A stretch of 44,762 nucleotides of DNA from Planctomycetota bacterium (GCA_016208685.1 JACQXM010000039.1:1-44762), one strand, 5' to 3'; shown: positions 17,939 to 27,013, counted from the first letter of the stretch. The notes: generated by a model from the letters alone, not told the origin. Numbers and translations are program-made.

Positions 17939-19204
17939 TCACGCGTCATCCAGCACATCCAGCGCCGCAAAGGGCTTGCCTTCCAGGAATTCCAGCGACG
18001 CGCCGCCGCCGGTGGAGATGTGCGTCACGCGATCCGCGAGGCCCGCCTGGTCGATGGCCGCGGCGCTGTCGCCGCCGCCGATGATCGTCACGGCCCCGCG
18101 CACCGTGGCCGCCGCCAGCGCCTGCGCCACCGCCCGCGTGCCGCGATCGAACGGCGGCGTCTCGAACACCCCCATCGGCCCGTTCCAGACGATGGTCTGC
18201 GCGGCCCCGATCACCCCTTCGTACGCCGTCACCGTCCTCGGACCGATGTCCAACCCCATCCAACCCGCGGGGATCGGCCCCTCGCAGGCCTTCACTTCCG
18301 CGCCGGCCTTGATCGCCGGCGCCGCCGCGGAATCGACCGGCAGCATCAGCCGCGCACCCGCCTCCTTGCGCAGGGCCCGAGCCGTCACGAACAGATCGGG
18401 CTCGACCAGACTGTTCCCCACCGCCACCCCTTCCGCGGCGAGAAACGTGTATGCCATCGCTCCGCCGATGAGGATGGTGTCGCACTTGCCCATCAGCGAG
18501 CGGATGACGCCCAGTTTGTCGGAAACCTTGGCACCGCCCAGGATACACACGAAGGGCCGGGCGGGCTGCGACACGGCTTCGCCCAGGAACTTAAGCTCCT
18601 TCTGCACCAGATAGCCGATGGCCCGCGGCCGGCCCGGCATCATCTGCGGCACGGTGAGCATGCTGGCGTTGTCGCGGTGACAGGTGCCGAAGGCATCGTT
18701 GACGTAGGCCTCGCCCAGGGAAGCGATCTGGCCCGCAAAGTCATCCTTCCGGGCACGGAGGGCCGGGTCCTTGGCCGCGTTCTTGTCTTTGATCTGCTCC
18801 GCCTCGTGAAAACGCAGGTTCTCCAGCAACAGCACGTCGCCGTCGCCCAGGCCCATGGCCAAGAGACGTACCTCGTCGCCGATGCAATCCGGAGCGAGCC
18901 GCACGGAAGTCGGCGCGCCCCGGGCGATCCCCGCGGTCGAGCCGCGCAGCAACTCCCCCAGCCGCCGAGCCACGGGCGCCAGCGAGAACTTCCGCCGCGC
19001 GTCGGGGTCCTTCTCCGGTCGGCCCAGATGGCTCATGAGAACGAGCCGCCCGCCGCCTTCCAGCAGCTTGTGGACCGTGGGCAGTGCCTCGCGGATGCGC
19101 CGGTCGTCGGTAATGCGCTGCGCAGCGTCGAGCGGCACGTTCAGATCCAGCCGCACCAGCACCCGCTTGCCGCGAACGTTGAGTTGATCGACGGTTTTTT
19201 TCAT
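17939..19204 (-). CDS. pgk: Phosphoglycerate kinase
   Basis: This enzyme makes ATP from 1,3-bisphosphoglycerate in glycolysis. It is 421 residues, slightly above the usual 390-415. The N-terminal substrate-binding signature VLVRLDLNVPL, the MSHLGRP motif, LENLRFH, the hinge/substrate segment DAFGTCHRDNAS, and the nucleotide-site GGAKVSDKLGV and GGGDSAAA segments are all intact. It is preceded by an 88-codon gene and by gap on the same strand, so it probably belongs to a glycolytic operon. A purine-rich GAGAAGAG lies about 10 nt before the ATG. Confidence 0.97.
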   Translation of the reverse strand: MKKTVDQLNVRGKRVLVRLDLNVPLDAAQRITDDRRIREALPTVHKLLEGGGRLVLMSHLGRPEKDPDARRKFSLAPVARRLGELLRGSTAGIARGAPTSVRLAPDCIGDEVRLLAMGLGDGDVLLLENLRFHEAEQIKDKNAAKDPALRARKDDFAGQIASLGEAYVNDAFGTCHRDNASMLTVPQMMPGRPRAIGYLVQKELKFLGEAVSQPARPFVCILGGAKVSDKLGVIRSLMGKCDTILIGGAMAYTFLAAEGVAVGNSLVEPDLFVTARALRKEAGARLMLPVDSAAAPAIKAGAEVKACEGPIPAGWMGLDIGPRTVTAYEGVIGAAQTIVWNGPMGVFETPPFDRGTRAVAQALAAATVRGAVTIIGGGDSAAAIDQAGLADRVTHISTGGGASLEFLEGKPFAALDVLDDA

Positions 19205-19233
19205 GGGGTTGCAGCTCTTCTCGCCCGGTGAAC

Positions 19234-19500
19234 TTAAGTTCCGCGTTTGCGTCGCTTCGCGCTGCGGCGCGGCCGTTCGCCATTGATCGGCTCGATGCGG
19301 GTGATGTGTACCGGGTCGATGTACGCGTTACGCTCGGGGAACCGGTCCGCACCGGGGTCCAACCCGATTACAACCTCCATGTGGCTCAGGAGCATGAAAT
19401 CCGGGTGCCGCACGTCGTAGTGAGAGCCGTCGCTGACGAACACGCGAACCGGCACGAACGGCTGTCGGTGCAGACGCGCGCGAATCTCATTAAGCCGCAT
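19234..19500 (-). CDS. Planctomycete-type small hypothetical, 88 aa
   Basis: The protein reads RLNEIRARLHRQPFVPVRVF, then SDGSHYDVRHPDF, and ends in a strongly basic RPRRSAKRRKR tail. This layout (xIRxxLxxxPFxPxRvxxxDGxxYxVxHPxF) resembles a short family that I associate with planctomycete genomes; its function is unknown. GAGGGAG lies 6 nt before the ATG, and the gene sits between gap and pgk on the same strand, 29 nt before pgk. It may simply ride in the operon or be an inserted cassette. Confidence 0.65.
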   Translation of the reverse strand: MRLNEIRARLHRQPFVPVRVFVSDGSHYDVRHPDFMLLSHMEVVIGLDPGADRFPERNAYIDPVHITRIEPINGERPRRSAKRRKRGT

Positions 19501-19571
19501 GTCGTCTCCCTCGGGCTGTTGCCTTTCACCGGCTTCGCTAGTCGCTATTCGACGTTCGCCATCCCGCAGAT

Positions 19572-19599
19572 CTTGCCCGCTCCCTTACGGTCGCGGCTC
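19572..19599. repeat. Dispersed 28-nt repeat, copy 1
   Basis: The 28-nt sequence starting CTTGCCCGCTCC and ending GGTCGCGGCTC recurs without mismatch at 37168-37195. In both places a second CTGACGGTCGCGG fragment lies within 15-110 nt. It is located in the gap between gap and the 88-aa gene. Confidence 0.7.
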
Positions 19600-19649
19600 G
19601 GTCTGACGGTCGCGGATCTGTTTCCACCTTCCGCCTTCCGCATTCCGCA

Positions 19650-20675
19650 TCACATCTTCGCCACGCGTGCGATGAGGTCCACCGTCCGGCAGGCGTAAGC
19701 CCACTCGTTGTCGTACCACGCCACGACCTTGACCATGTTGCCGCCCTTGGCGGGCATGGTCATGGTGCTCTGGCCGTCCACGATGGAGCTGGCGGGATTG
19801 CCCACGATGTCCGAACTCACCAGTGGTTCCTCGCTGTATTCCAGGACGCCGCGGAGCTTGCCCTCCGCTGCGGTCTTCAGGGCGGCGTTCACTTCCGCCG
19901 CGGTCACGGACTTCTTCAGCGTCGCCACCAGATCCACCACCGACCCGTCCGGCACCGGCACGCGCATGGCAAACCCATTGAGCTTCCCGTTAAGCTCCGG
20001 AATCACCTTGCCCACCGCCTTGGCGGCGCCCGTGGTGGTGGGGATGATGTTGATTCCCGCCGCCCGCGCCCGCCGTGGGTCCTTGTGTACCAGGTCCGCC
20101 ACCTGCTGGTCGTTGGTGTAGGCGTGGACCGTGGTCATCAGCCCCTCCACCAGGCCGAAGCTGTCGTTAAGCACCTTGGCCACCGGTGCCAGGCAGTTTG
20201 TGGTGCAACTGGCGTTGGAGAGGCAGGTGTGCGCCGGCGAAATCGCCGCGTCGTTGACCCCCAGCACCACCGTCAGGTCCGGCTCGTCCTTGGCCGGCGC
20301 GCTGAGGATGACCTTCCGCGCCCCGGCCTTGAGGTGATCGCCGTAGCCGCCCTTCTCGCTCTGCCGCGCCGTGAACACGCCAGTGGATTCCAGCACCACC
20401 TCCACGCCCATCTTGCCCCAGGGCAGGTTCGCCGGCGCCTTTTCGTTAAGCACCTTGATCTTCCGGCCGTTGACCGTCAACTCGCCGTCCCCCACCTCCA
20501 CCGTGCCCGCGAACCGACCGTGAACCGAGTCGTACTTGAGTAGCTGTTTGAGCGTGGCCGCGTCGCTCAGGTCGTTGATCGCCACCACCTCGAACTCGCT
20601 GCCGCGCTGGGCCATCACGCGAAACGCCAGCCGTCCGATCCGCCCGAAACCGTTGATGCCCACCTTCACCGCCAT
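19650..20675 (-). CDS. gap: Glyceraldehyde-3-phosphate dehydrogenase, type I
   Basis: This enzyme oxidises glyceraldehyde-3-P to 1,3-bisphosphoglycerate, the substrate of the adjacent Pgk. It is 341 residues. The Rossmann motif [11 protein letters not shown] opens the protein. Asp at about 35 in AINDLSD points to NAD rather than NADP. The catalytic cysteine is C157 in [12 protein letters not shown], and the C-terminal [11 protein letters not shown] is intact. GAGGGAGCAAC directly before the ATG supports the start. It is the first gene of the gap-pgk-rpe cluster; a 149-nt gap with repeat fragments separates it from the 88-aa gene, so the cluster may have a second promoter. Confidence 0.97.
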   Translation of the reverse strand: MAVKVGINGFGRIGRLAFRVMAQRGSEFEVVAINDLSDAATLKQLLKYDSVHGRFAGTVEVGDGELTVNGRKIKVLNEKAPANLPWGKMGVEVVLESTGVFTARQSEKGGYGDHLKAGARKVILSAPAKDEPDLTVVLGVNDAAISPAHTCLSNASCTTNCLAPVAKVLNDSFGLVEGLMTTVHAYTNDQQVADLVHKDPRRARAAGINIIPTTTGAAKAVGKVIPELNGKLNGFAMRVPVPDGSVVDLVATLKKSVTAAEVNAALKTAAEGKLRGVLEYSEEPLVSSDIVGNPASSIVDGQSTMTMPAKGGNMVKVVAWYDNEWAYACRTVDLIARVAKM

Positions 20676-21076
20676 GGATGTTGCTCCCTCTCACATGCGC
20701 CTGGAAACACTGGATTTCCGCCTGTCCGGCGGACACGTTGGAAAAGCCGTCAAGGTCAGCGCGCCCACGTTCGACTCACCCGCCCGGCCAGGTCCCCGCC
20801 GCCGGTTGTGACCTTCGCCGGCGCTGCGCTGCCGACGATCCCCAAGCGCTACACTAGGGAGCCCCCGCGCGGCGGTCAAGGGCGATGGCGGCCCGACCCC
20901 GGTGCGCTTGGAACGTCCGTGCCGCGCGAGCGCCCGAATCACCAGGCTGAGACCGGCGGCGCGGCCGCCGGCTTAAGGACCGTAGCGGTGCGACGCGGAC
21001 CCGCGCGCGGGTCCGGTTCGGCACCGTCAGGGGGATCACATGTCTGGCAACCGTCAACGAAGGCAGCGCGGCCGCG
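20676..21076. other. Intergenic gap upstream of gap, 401 nt
   Basis: No credible gene. It should contain the gap promoter on the minus strand: TTGACG (minus strand, about 20751-20756) is a possible -35, but I see no convincing -10 at the right distance. TACACT occurs on the plus strand near 20851 without a downstream gene. Confidence 0.35.
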
Positions 21077-21553
21077 CTAGTGTTCGTAGGCAAGCGCCAG
21101 CAGAACATGCGGCTCGCCGCCGAGGAATTCGTGTCGAACGGTAAGCTCAACCGGTCCAGCGGGCGTCGCGATCCGGATCACCCCAGCGCGATCCTCGCCG
21201 GCGCCCGTTGCCCGCAGAACCAGCCGCGGCAGGTCGACGGTGGCCGGGGCCGGCGGCAACACCACCTCGTACCGTCCCTGCGCAGCGACCGCCCATGCGA
21301 CATTGCGGCTGTAGTCGATCTCCAGGCCTTGGACCTGATTTGCCGCGCAGTACCACGCCAGACTCACGGCCGCCCGCGCCAGCTCGGCGGCGCTCGATCC
21401 GAAGATCGGGTATTGCGAGAAGCTCAGTTCCCGGAGCTCGTCGACGGGCTGGGGTGCCACCCGCGCCGCCTCCGCCGCCAGTTGCCGCGCGGCACGTGCC
21501 AGAGCGCACCTGGCCGCAATGCGCGATGGACACGCAATCAAAGTATCATTCAT
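21077..21553 (-). CDS. Hypothetical protein, 158 aa
   Basis: I do not recognise a family. The first about 40 residues are Ala/Arg-rich helix. The middle contains ELSFSQYPIFGSSAAELA and a hydrophobic AVSLAWYCAANQVQGLEIDY. The C-terminal half looks like a beta-rich domain with alternating charged and hydrophobic residues (RIATPAGPVELTVRHEFLGG). There is no signal peptide. A CCAGGGG lies about 9 nt before the ATG. Codon use (third-position GC) matches the neighbours, so I accept it as a gene, though with reserve. Confidence 0.5.
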   Translation of the reverse strand: MNDTLIACPSRIAARCALARAARQLAAEAARVAPQPVDELRELSFSQYPIFGSSAAELARAAVSLAWYCAANQVQGLEIDYSRNVAWAVAAQGRYEVVLPPAPATVDLPRLVLRATGAGEDRAGVIRIATPAGPVELTVRHEFLGGEPHVLLALAYEH

Positions 21554-22041
21554 GTCGGGACCCCTGGTGAACGAGAACGTCTCCCCAGCCGTGGCACGGG
21601 TGATGTTCGGCGCGGTCTGCCCCGAAAGCTATCGCCCGGTCCGCGCAGCGCGATTGGATGCCGACTTCCGCCAAGACCGTCCGGGATAGCTGCGGGCCTC
21701 CGGTGGAGCGCCGCCCCAGGGCTCACGGTTCAGGACCCCGGACGGCCGTCCACGCTTTCTTCAACCGTCGCCCAATCCGCTCGCTCAACTCGCCCTGCCC
21801 GTGAACGGTTACCCGGAGCCAATCAGCATGGGCCTGCTACCCGAAAACTAATCCAGCAGTCATGGGAGTCTAGCGGCTCCGGGACGGGGTGGAAGGGTTC
21901 TCGATGAAGCGCGAGCCGTACACGCCGGGGCAAGCCATCGGCATGCTCTAGTGGCGCGTCGGCCGCCAGGATTGAACCGGTGCCACTTAACTCCCCAATC
22001 ACTCCGCCGCCGGCCCCCGGCGGACCGCCCACGGCCCATTA
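21554..22041. other. Intergenic gap before the alkylation-repair genes
   Basis: No gene that I can support. Together with 22042-22125 this is a 572-nt divergent region. It is visibly less GC-biased than the genes and contains short in-frame stops in all frames. Confidence 0.4.
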
Positions 22042-22090
22042 GCGGTTTTCGGACAGGCAAGCGAATCCCAACCTGATGTCCGAAAACCGC
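22042..22090. promoter_or_regulatory. 14-bp inverted repeat upstream of ada-alkA
   Basis: GCGGTTTTCGGACA (22042-22055) and its exact reverse complement TGTCCGAAAACCGC (22077-22090) are separated by 21 nt; the arms start 35 nt apart. The right arm ends where the -35 of the downstream promoter would begin. The position suits an activator site, plausibly for the Ada-like product itself, but no known Ada box is recognised. It could also be a hairpin for the opposite strand. Confidence 0.45.
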
Positions 22091-22113
22091 CAGACGGCGC
22101 GGCGGCAGCGCGA

Positions 22114-22119
22114 TACACT
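22114..22119 (+). promoter_or_regulatory. -10-like element directly before ada-alkA
   Basis: TACACT ends 6 nt before the first ATG (22126), the same geometry as TACAAT before rlmN. There is no Shine-Dalgarno sequence. Expected transcription starts at or near the ATG. Confidence 0.4.
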
Positions 22120-22125
22120 CCGGTC

Positions 22126-23685
22126 ATGATGTTCAGCGAGGAAGCGTGCTATCGCGCCTTGTGTGCCCGTGATCGTCGCTTCGACGGGATGTTTTTCGTC
22201 GGCGTAGTGACTACCGGCGTCTACTGTCGCCCGGTGTGCCCGGCGCGAACCCCGCGGCGCGATCGTTGTCGGTACTTTTCCGCGGCCGCTGCCGCGGAGC
22301 GCGACGGCTTCCGCCCCTGCCTGCGCTGCCGGCCGGAACTGGCGCCAGGGCGGGCGCCGATGGATTCGCGGCATCAACGAGCGGCGGAACTGGCGGCCCG
22401 GATCGACGCCGGTGCCCTTGACCATCCGGGCGGACTGGAGCGGCTCGCCGTCGAGCTTAGGATCAGTTCGCGCCAGTTACGCCGCATCGTCACCGCCGAA
22501 CTTGGCGTGTCGCCGGTGGCCCTGGCGCAGACCCGCCGCCTGCTGCTCGCCAAACAGTTACTCACGGATACGCAACTGCCGATCATCGAGGTCGCTCACG
22601 CCAGCGGCTTCTCGAGTGTGCGCCGGTTCAACGAGCTGTTTCGACTGCACTACCGCCTGACGCCGGGCCGGCTTCGCAAACAGACGGGTCGACCCGCGGA
22701 CAGCGGAGTGTTACGCCTCACCCTGGCGTATCGACCCCCGCTCGCCTGGGAAGAACTGCTCCGCTTTCTTGCCGCGCGCGCCATCTACGGGGTGGAGTCC
22801 GTCGAGGGCGACCTTTACGCCCGGACCGTCGCCATGGGGGAGAACTGCGGCTGGATCAAGGTCGCGCGGCCGGGAAAGAACGTCTGCTCCCTGAGTGTGG
22901 AGCTTTCGGCGTCGCTCTCGCCAGTGCTGCCCGCGGTGCTTGCCCGGATCCGCGGTCTGTTCGACCTCGACGCCCGGCCGGATGCCGTCGCCGAGCATCT
23001 GATGTCGGATCCGTTCCTGTGCCCCGCCGTACGGCGCACGCACGGGCTCCGCGTGCCGGGGGCGTTCGACCCCTTCGAATTGGCGTGGCGCGCCGTGTTG
23101 GGGCAGCAGGTTTCGGTGCGGGCGGCGACGGCGCTCGCCGGTCGGGTGGCGGAGACGTTCGGTGAACCGGCCACAACTCCGTTCCCCGCGTTGAACCGAT
23201 ACTCGCCGGATCGACACTGCCTCGCCGCCGTCGAACCTGCCGCCTTGGCACGGCTGGGAATTGTCCGCGCCCGCGCCCGAGCGATCGTTGCGCTGGCGCG
23301 TGCCGCCGTGGCCACCAACGTGCTCGAAGGCGCGGGGGGGGACCCAGAGCAGCGGATCGAACGACTGAAGGCCATCCCCGGCATCGGACCGTGGACCGCG
23401 GGGTACATCGCCATGCGGGTCTTGCGCTGGCCCGACGCCTGGCCGGAGGGCGATGGCGCGCTTCGCAAAGCGCTGGCAACGACGTCGGACCGGGCCCTGC
23501 GCCAGGCGGCCGAGCGTTGGCGCCCGTGGCGCGCCTACGCCGTGATGTATCTGTGGCAATCCCTGACATCTAAGGAGAACAAGAACCATGAACTCCACAT
23601 CGCTTCACTACCGAACCGTGCCCAGCCCCGTCGGCGAGTTGTTGCTCGTCGCGCGGCGCGAGGCCATCGTCGGAATCTACTTTGA
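22126..23685 (+). CDS. alkA: Ada-type regulator fused to AlkA DNA glycosylase
   Basis: This is a 519-residue fusion. The N-terminal Ada zinc domain has cysteines at 34, 38, 65 and 68, spaced exactly as the four zinc cysteines of E. coli Ada; the first accepts methyl groups from phosphotriesters. An AraC-type HTH pair follows (about residues 85-185; VAHASGFSSVRRFNELFR). The rest is an AlkA-like 3-methyladenine DNA glycosylase with GQQVSVRAATALAG, the HhH motif LKAIPGIGPWTAGYIAMR and a catalytic Asp in WPEGD. It probably senses alkylation, activates its own operon and excises alkylated bases. A second ATG lies one codon in. The frame runs 98 nt into ogt, adding a basic tail of about 35 residues not typical of AlkA. 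Confidence 0.92.
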   Translation: MMFSEEACYRALCARDRRFDGMFFVGVVTTGVYCRPVCPARTPRRDRCRYFSAAAAAERDGFRPCLRCRPELAPGRAPMDSRHQRAAELAARIDAGALDHPGGLERLAVELRISSRQLRRIVTAELGVSPVALAQTRRLLLAKQLLTDTQLPIIEVAHASGFSSVRRFNELFRLHYRLTPGRLRKQTGRPADSGVLRLTLAYRPPLAWEELLRFLAARAIYGVESVEGDLYARTVAMGENCGWIKVARPGKNVCSLSVELSASLSPVLPAVLARIRGLFDLDARPDAVAEHLMSDPFLCPAVRRTHGLRVPGAFDPFELAWRAVLGQQVSVRAATALAGRVAETFGEPATTPFPALNRYSPDRHCLAAVEPAALARLGIVRARARAIVALARAAVATNVLEGAGGDPEQRIERLKAIPGIGPWTAGYIAMRVLRWPDAWPEGDGALRKALATTSDRALRQAAERWRPWRAYAVMYLWQSLTSKENKNHELHIASLPNRAQPRRRVVARRAARGHRRNLL

Positions 23686-24133
23686 CGGAGCGGACCGACC
23701 GCCGGTCCCCTCCGACGCGCGCTACGGCGCGGCGGCGTGTCTGCGGACGGCAGCGGAACAGCTTTCGGCCTATTTCGCGGGGAGTCTGCGGCGCTTCGAG
23801 CTGCCGCTCGATCCCGCCGGCACACCCTTCCAGCTTCGCGTCTGGGAGCGGTTGCGGGAGATCCCCTTCGGTGCCACGGTGAGTTATGGCGAAGTGGCGC
23901 GCGGCATCGGGCACCCCGGCGCCAGTCGCGCCGTGGGGGCGGCGAACGGCCGCAACCCCATCGCCATCGTCGTACCCTGTCATCGTGTGATCGGAGGCGA
24001 CGGGCGCTTGACGGGCTACGGCGGCGGACTGGAGCGCAAGCAGTGGCTGCTGGGCCACGAAGCGAAGGTAGCCGGGTCGACGAATCGGCGGCGGTTGCCG
24101 ATGCCGGGACCGGCGGCGCTCTGCCTTGCCTGA
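23588..24133 (+). CDS. ogt: Methylated-DNA--protein-cysteine methyltransferase
   Basis: This suicide protein transfers O6-alkyl groups from guanine to its own cysteine, C131 in VVPCHRVIGG. It is 181 residues, with the winged-helix part IPFGATVSYGEVARGIG and the conserved GGLERKQWLL after the active site. The start is supported by AAGGAG 10 nt before the ATG, which lies inside the 3' end of the preceding alkA frame. The gene completes an alkylation-response pair with the Ada-AlkA fusion, and translation is probably coupled. It converges on the diguanylate cyclase gene, with 51 nt between the stops. Confidence 0.95.
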   Translation: MNSTSLHYRTVPSPVGELLLVARREAIVGIYFDGADRPPVPSDARYGAAACLRTAAEQLSAYFAGSLRRFELPLDPAGTPFQLRVWERLREIPFGATVSYGEVARGIGHPGASRAVGAANGRNPIAIVVPCHRVIGGDGRLTGYGGGLERKQWLLGHEAKVAGSTNRRRLPMPGPAALCLA

Positions 24134-24184
24134 TAAGGATGATCGCTTCAAGGTCCGCGGCGCGGCGACCGGAGGCGCGGGCGG

Positions 24185-25636
24185 TTACGCGACCGTGGGG
24201 GCGGCAGGCTGTGTTTCGGCCGAGGTCACCACGATGCCGTTCTTGCCCGCGGCCTTGGCCTGGTAGAGACAACGATCGGCGGCCCGAATCAGCGCCTCGG
24301 CGCTGACCGCCCGCACGGAGCGCAGGCTGGCGATTCCCGCACTCACGCCGCTTTGAATCTGCGGCAAGTGTTGTGCGACGTCGGCGGTGAACTTCTCGAC
24401 GATGCGTTCGGCCAGGACCTGGGCCCGCTCCAGGCCGGTTTGCGGCAGGAGCACGATGAACTCGTCGCCGCCGTAGCGCGCTGGAACGTCCGAGGAGCGC
24501 AACTGGCTGCTGATGGTGGCGGCCGTGAGGATGAGGAGTTCGTCGCCCACGTGATGCCCGCAGGTGTCATTGGCCCCTTTGAAGTTGTCCAGGTCGAACA
24601 TGATACACGACAGGTCGTGCTCGTAGCGCTCCGCCTCCGCGAAGCAGCGTTCCAGCATCTCGTTGAAGTGGCGCCGGTTGTAGAGTCCGGTGAGCGGCTC
24701 GCGCGCCGCCAGCTCGCGCAACTGGCGCGTGCGCTGGGCCACGCGTCCTTCCAGGTCCGCGTTGAGGCGGACGATACGCTCGTGGGTCTGCTGGTGTTGA
24801 TCCGCCATGCGGTTGAAGGCGAGGGAGAGTCGGCCGATCTCGTCGCGCCGGACGAGCTTGCTGCGCGCTGTCAGATCCCCGTGCGAGAAGCGCAGCATCA
24901 CCGCCTCCAGCTCTCCCAACGGCAGCACGATGCGGCGAATGACCAGCGAGCCCAGGGGAATGGCGACGATCAAGGCGATGGTCCCGACGCCGATCAGCAG
25001 GTCGAGCCGACTGGCCAGCGCCTGCTGCCACGCACTGGCCAACGCCGCCGCGCGGAGGTACCCCACCAGCCGCACGGCCGGGGCCGGCCCCGTGGCCCCG
25101 TCGGCGGGCACGGCCTCGGCGATGGCCCCGGTCGGCGCATCGGCCCGAACGGTCACCGGATAAACCAGATCGAGGAACGCCGGCGAGGTCGAGGTGGCGG
25201 CGTGGAAGGCGGGCCTGCCGGGGACCGCCGGACGGTCCGCGGTTGCCAGGATGGTGCGTTCGACCACTGATGCCACCGGGTCCCAGGCGGCGGCCAGTTC
25301 CCGGCCCTCCGGGTCGGTGAAGTTAAGGTACGCCAGTGGCGTCTCCCGTACTGCTTGTCGCAGGATCGCCTGAAGGGCGGCGGGGTCGCGCCCGGCGGCC
25401 GCCGTGCCGCAGGACTTCGCCACCATTCCCGCCAGGTGGACCAGTTCCTCATCGTGTTGCTGTCGCAGTAGCCCGACGCTGGATTCCAGCAGGTAGCCCG
25501 AGGTGGCGGCGGTAACGGTGGCGACCAGCACCACGACGAAGATGGTGGCTTTGCATTGCAGCGTCCGCGCCGCGTCAAGCAGGGCGCGCCATGCCGGCGC
25601 CGCCGATTTGCCGCGTTGGACCTGCGCATCTTTCAT
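24185..25636 (-). CDS. Membrane diguanylate cyclase (sensor-HAMP-GGDEF)
   Basis: This 483-residue protein makes cyclic di-GMP. A first membrane helix (ATIFVVVLVATVTAATSGYLL) is followed by a periplasmic sensor region of about 150 residues, a second helix (LLIGVGTIALIVAIPLGSLV), a HAMP domain (LPLGELEAVMLRFSHGDL to RRDEIGRLSLAFNRM) and a coiled linker into GGDEF. The active site YGGDEF (about 389) is intact, and RSSD five residues upstream is an intact product-inhibition I-site. There is no EAL domain. The start at MKDAQVQRG is chosen because it precedes the first helix closely; it has no clear Shine-Dalgarno sequence, and the frame is open to 25825. Confidence 0.88.
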   Translation of the reverse strand: MKDAQVQRGKSAAPAWRALLDAARTLQCKATIFVVVLVATVTAATSGYLLESSVGLLRQQHDEELVHLAGMVAKSCGTAAAGRDPAALQAILRQAVRETPLAYLNFTDPEGRELAAAWDPVASVVERTILATADRPAVPGRPAFHAATSTSPAFLDLVYPVTVRADAPTGAIAEAVPADGATGPAPAVRLVGYLRAAALASAWQQALASRLDLLIGVGTIALIVAIPLGSLVIRRIVLPLGELEAVMLRFSHGDLTARSKLVRRDEIGRLSLAFNRMADQHQQTHERIVRLNADLEGRVAQRTRQLRELAAREPLTGLYNRRHFNEMLERCFAEAERYEHDLSCIMFDLDNFKGANDTCGHHVGDELLILTAATISSQLRSSDVPARYGGDEFIVLLPQTGLERAQVLAERIVEKFTADVAQHLPQIQSGVSAGIASLRSVRAVSAEALIRAADRCLYQAKAAGKNGIVVTSAETQPAAPTVA

Positions 25637-26110
25637 AACCGAACCCAAAGCTGGCGACGTGGCCGCCAGGCCGAGGCCGGCGTGCGCCGGCGTTCCGCCG
25701 CATGCGTCCGTGACCGCAGCGCGTGCAGCGGGGCGCCAGCCCCTGCCGCAACGACCCTGCTGCCGCCAGTACCTGGACCGCGCGAGGCCGGCCTGGGTGC
25801 GCCTCGTGGCGGGCGGCCGAGACACCGGTCCGGAAATCTACCCCTCTACGGTTGGATCGGGGCACCCGTGGGTCCGACCGAACCCACCCAACGAGCGCTT
25901 CCGTCGCCGCTGGCGCCGGTCTCGGTTCCCGCGACCGGGGCACGGCGCGCGACTATAGGGCTATCGGAGCCTGTGGAGCGCGACTGAAACGGCGAACTGC
26001 TCAAGCCGTTCCGGCCGTCGGTCGATGCGCCCTGCAACGCGGCGGCGCAATCGGCGCCAGGAATCCGATGGAACGCCCCGGTTCGCCCGAAGCCCTCAAG
26101 GAGCCTCCCT
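25637..26110. other. Divergent intergenic region, 474 nt
   Basis: No gene that I can support apart from a possible N-terminal extension of the diguanylate cyclase frame. It should contain promoters for both flanking genes. ACTATAGGG at about 25952 is the only AT-rich island. Confidence 0.35.
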
Positions 26111-26659
26111 ATGCCCACGGCCGTTGATACTTCGCAACTGACGGACAGCATTCACGCCCTCAAGGAAGCCGCGGAACTGGCGATTCGCAATGAATCGCTC
26201 GAGGACTTCGAGGAAGTCGAGCGGCAGATCAGCGTGCTCGAGGCTTACGTCCGGGAATTACAGCAGGCGATGTGGGTCAATGAAGTCAAAACCGCCGCGC
26301 GACGCCTCGAACGTGACGAGCCGTTGAACGAGGCTGACCGCGAGGTGGTGCGCACGTTCCTGGTGAGCGACGCCGAGCACTACCTGGCTCAGGAAAACAA
26401 CTACGGCGAGTGGATCGCCGAGCTGCGGCGACTGCTCGACGAGATGGCCCGACGCGCCAACACGCTCGACCGTCACACCGTCGGCGAGCTGCGCGGCGTG
26501 GTCAAGGATGCCGTACGCCTGGCACCCGACATCCGCAATTACCTGGACGAGCAGCGGCGCGTCGAGCGCTTCAACGAGGCGCTCGGCCACCTGGACAAAT
26601 CTTCCCGAGAGCTTCTGGTGCGGCTGCTGCGGGAACAACTACGCAGCGCCACCCGCTGA
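26111..26659 (+). CDS. Helical hypothetical protein, 182 aa
   Basis: AAGGAG lies 8 nt before the ATG, a strong ribosome-binding site. The protein is charged and almost wholly helical by composition, with Glu/Arg/Leu heptads such as DFEEVERQISVLEAYVRELQ and LRRLLDEMARRANTL. There is no signal peptide or membrane segment, so it is probably a soluble cytoplasmic helical bundle or coiled coil. I recognise no family. The base composition agrees with its neighbours. It is followed by the repeat block. Confidence 0.65.
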   Translation: MPTAVDTSQLTDSIHALKEAAELAIRNESLEDFEEVERQISVLEAYVRELQQAMWVNEVKTAARRLERDEPLNEADREVVRTFLVSDAEHYLAQENNYGEWIAELRRLLDEMARRANTLDRHTVGELRGVVKDAVRLAPDIRNYLDEQRRVERFNEALGHLDKSSRELLVRLLREQLRSATR

Positions 26660-26894
26660 TTCGGCAGGCACGCCCCGCCCGCGACCGGCACGGAGCCGCG
26701 ACCGTTGCGAGGCGGACCGAACGCCGCCCCATCGCCGCGATCCCGTTCCCGGCGCCACTCTGGCGCGAAAGCCCTCCGCGCCCCCTGGGCGCATCCGGTC
26801 TCGCGTGGCGAAGTTGAGGTTTTCGCGACACGCTGCACACGTTCGAAGGGGGCAATTGACTTTGTGCAGAAGCGGGGTCGCGGAGTGGCGATCG

Positions 26895-27012
26895 CGCCGC
26901 GCGCTCCAGCGGGCGGCGTGTTCCACCACGCCGACGGATTGGGACCTTTGGCCTGACGACGACACAGCCCGCGTCAGCGGGCCGCTTGCTTCACGATGCT
27001 GTCCACATGCCT
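26895..27012. repeat. Degenerate partial repeat unit
   Basis: A diverged copy of the first about 120 nt of the large repeat: AGCGGGC.GCGTGTTCCACC, GGGACCTTT and TGCT.TCCACATGCC.GCGCGCGG occur in the same order. It includes the hairpin GCCCGC-GTCA-GCGGGC at 26967-26982. Confidence 0.6.
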
Positions 27013-27013
27013 G

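Noticed and set aside
17675..19231. 518-codon plus-strand frame across rpe and pgk
   Set aside because: Antisense to two certain enzymes; the product is His/Arg-rich and unlike any family.
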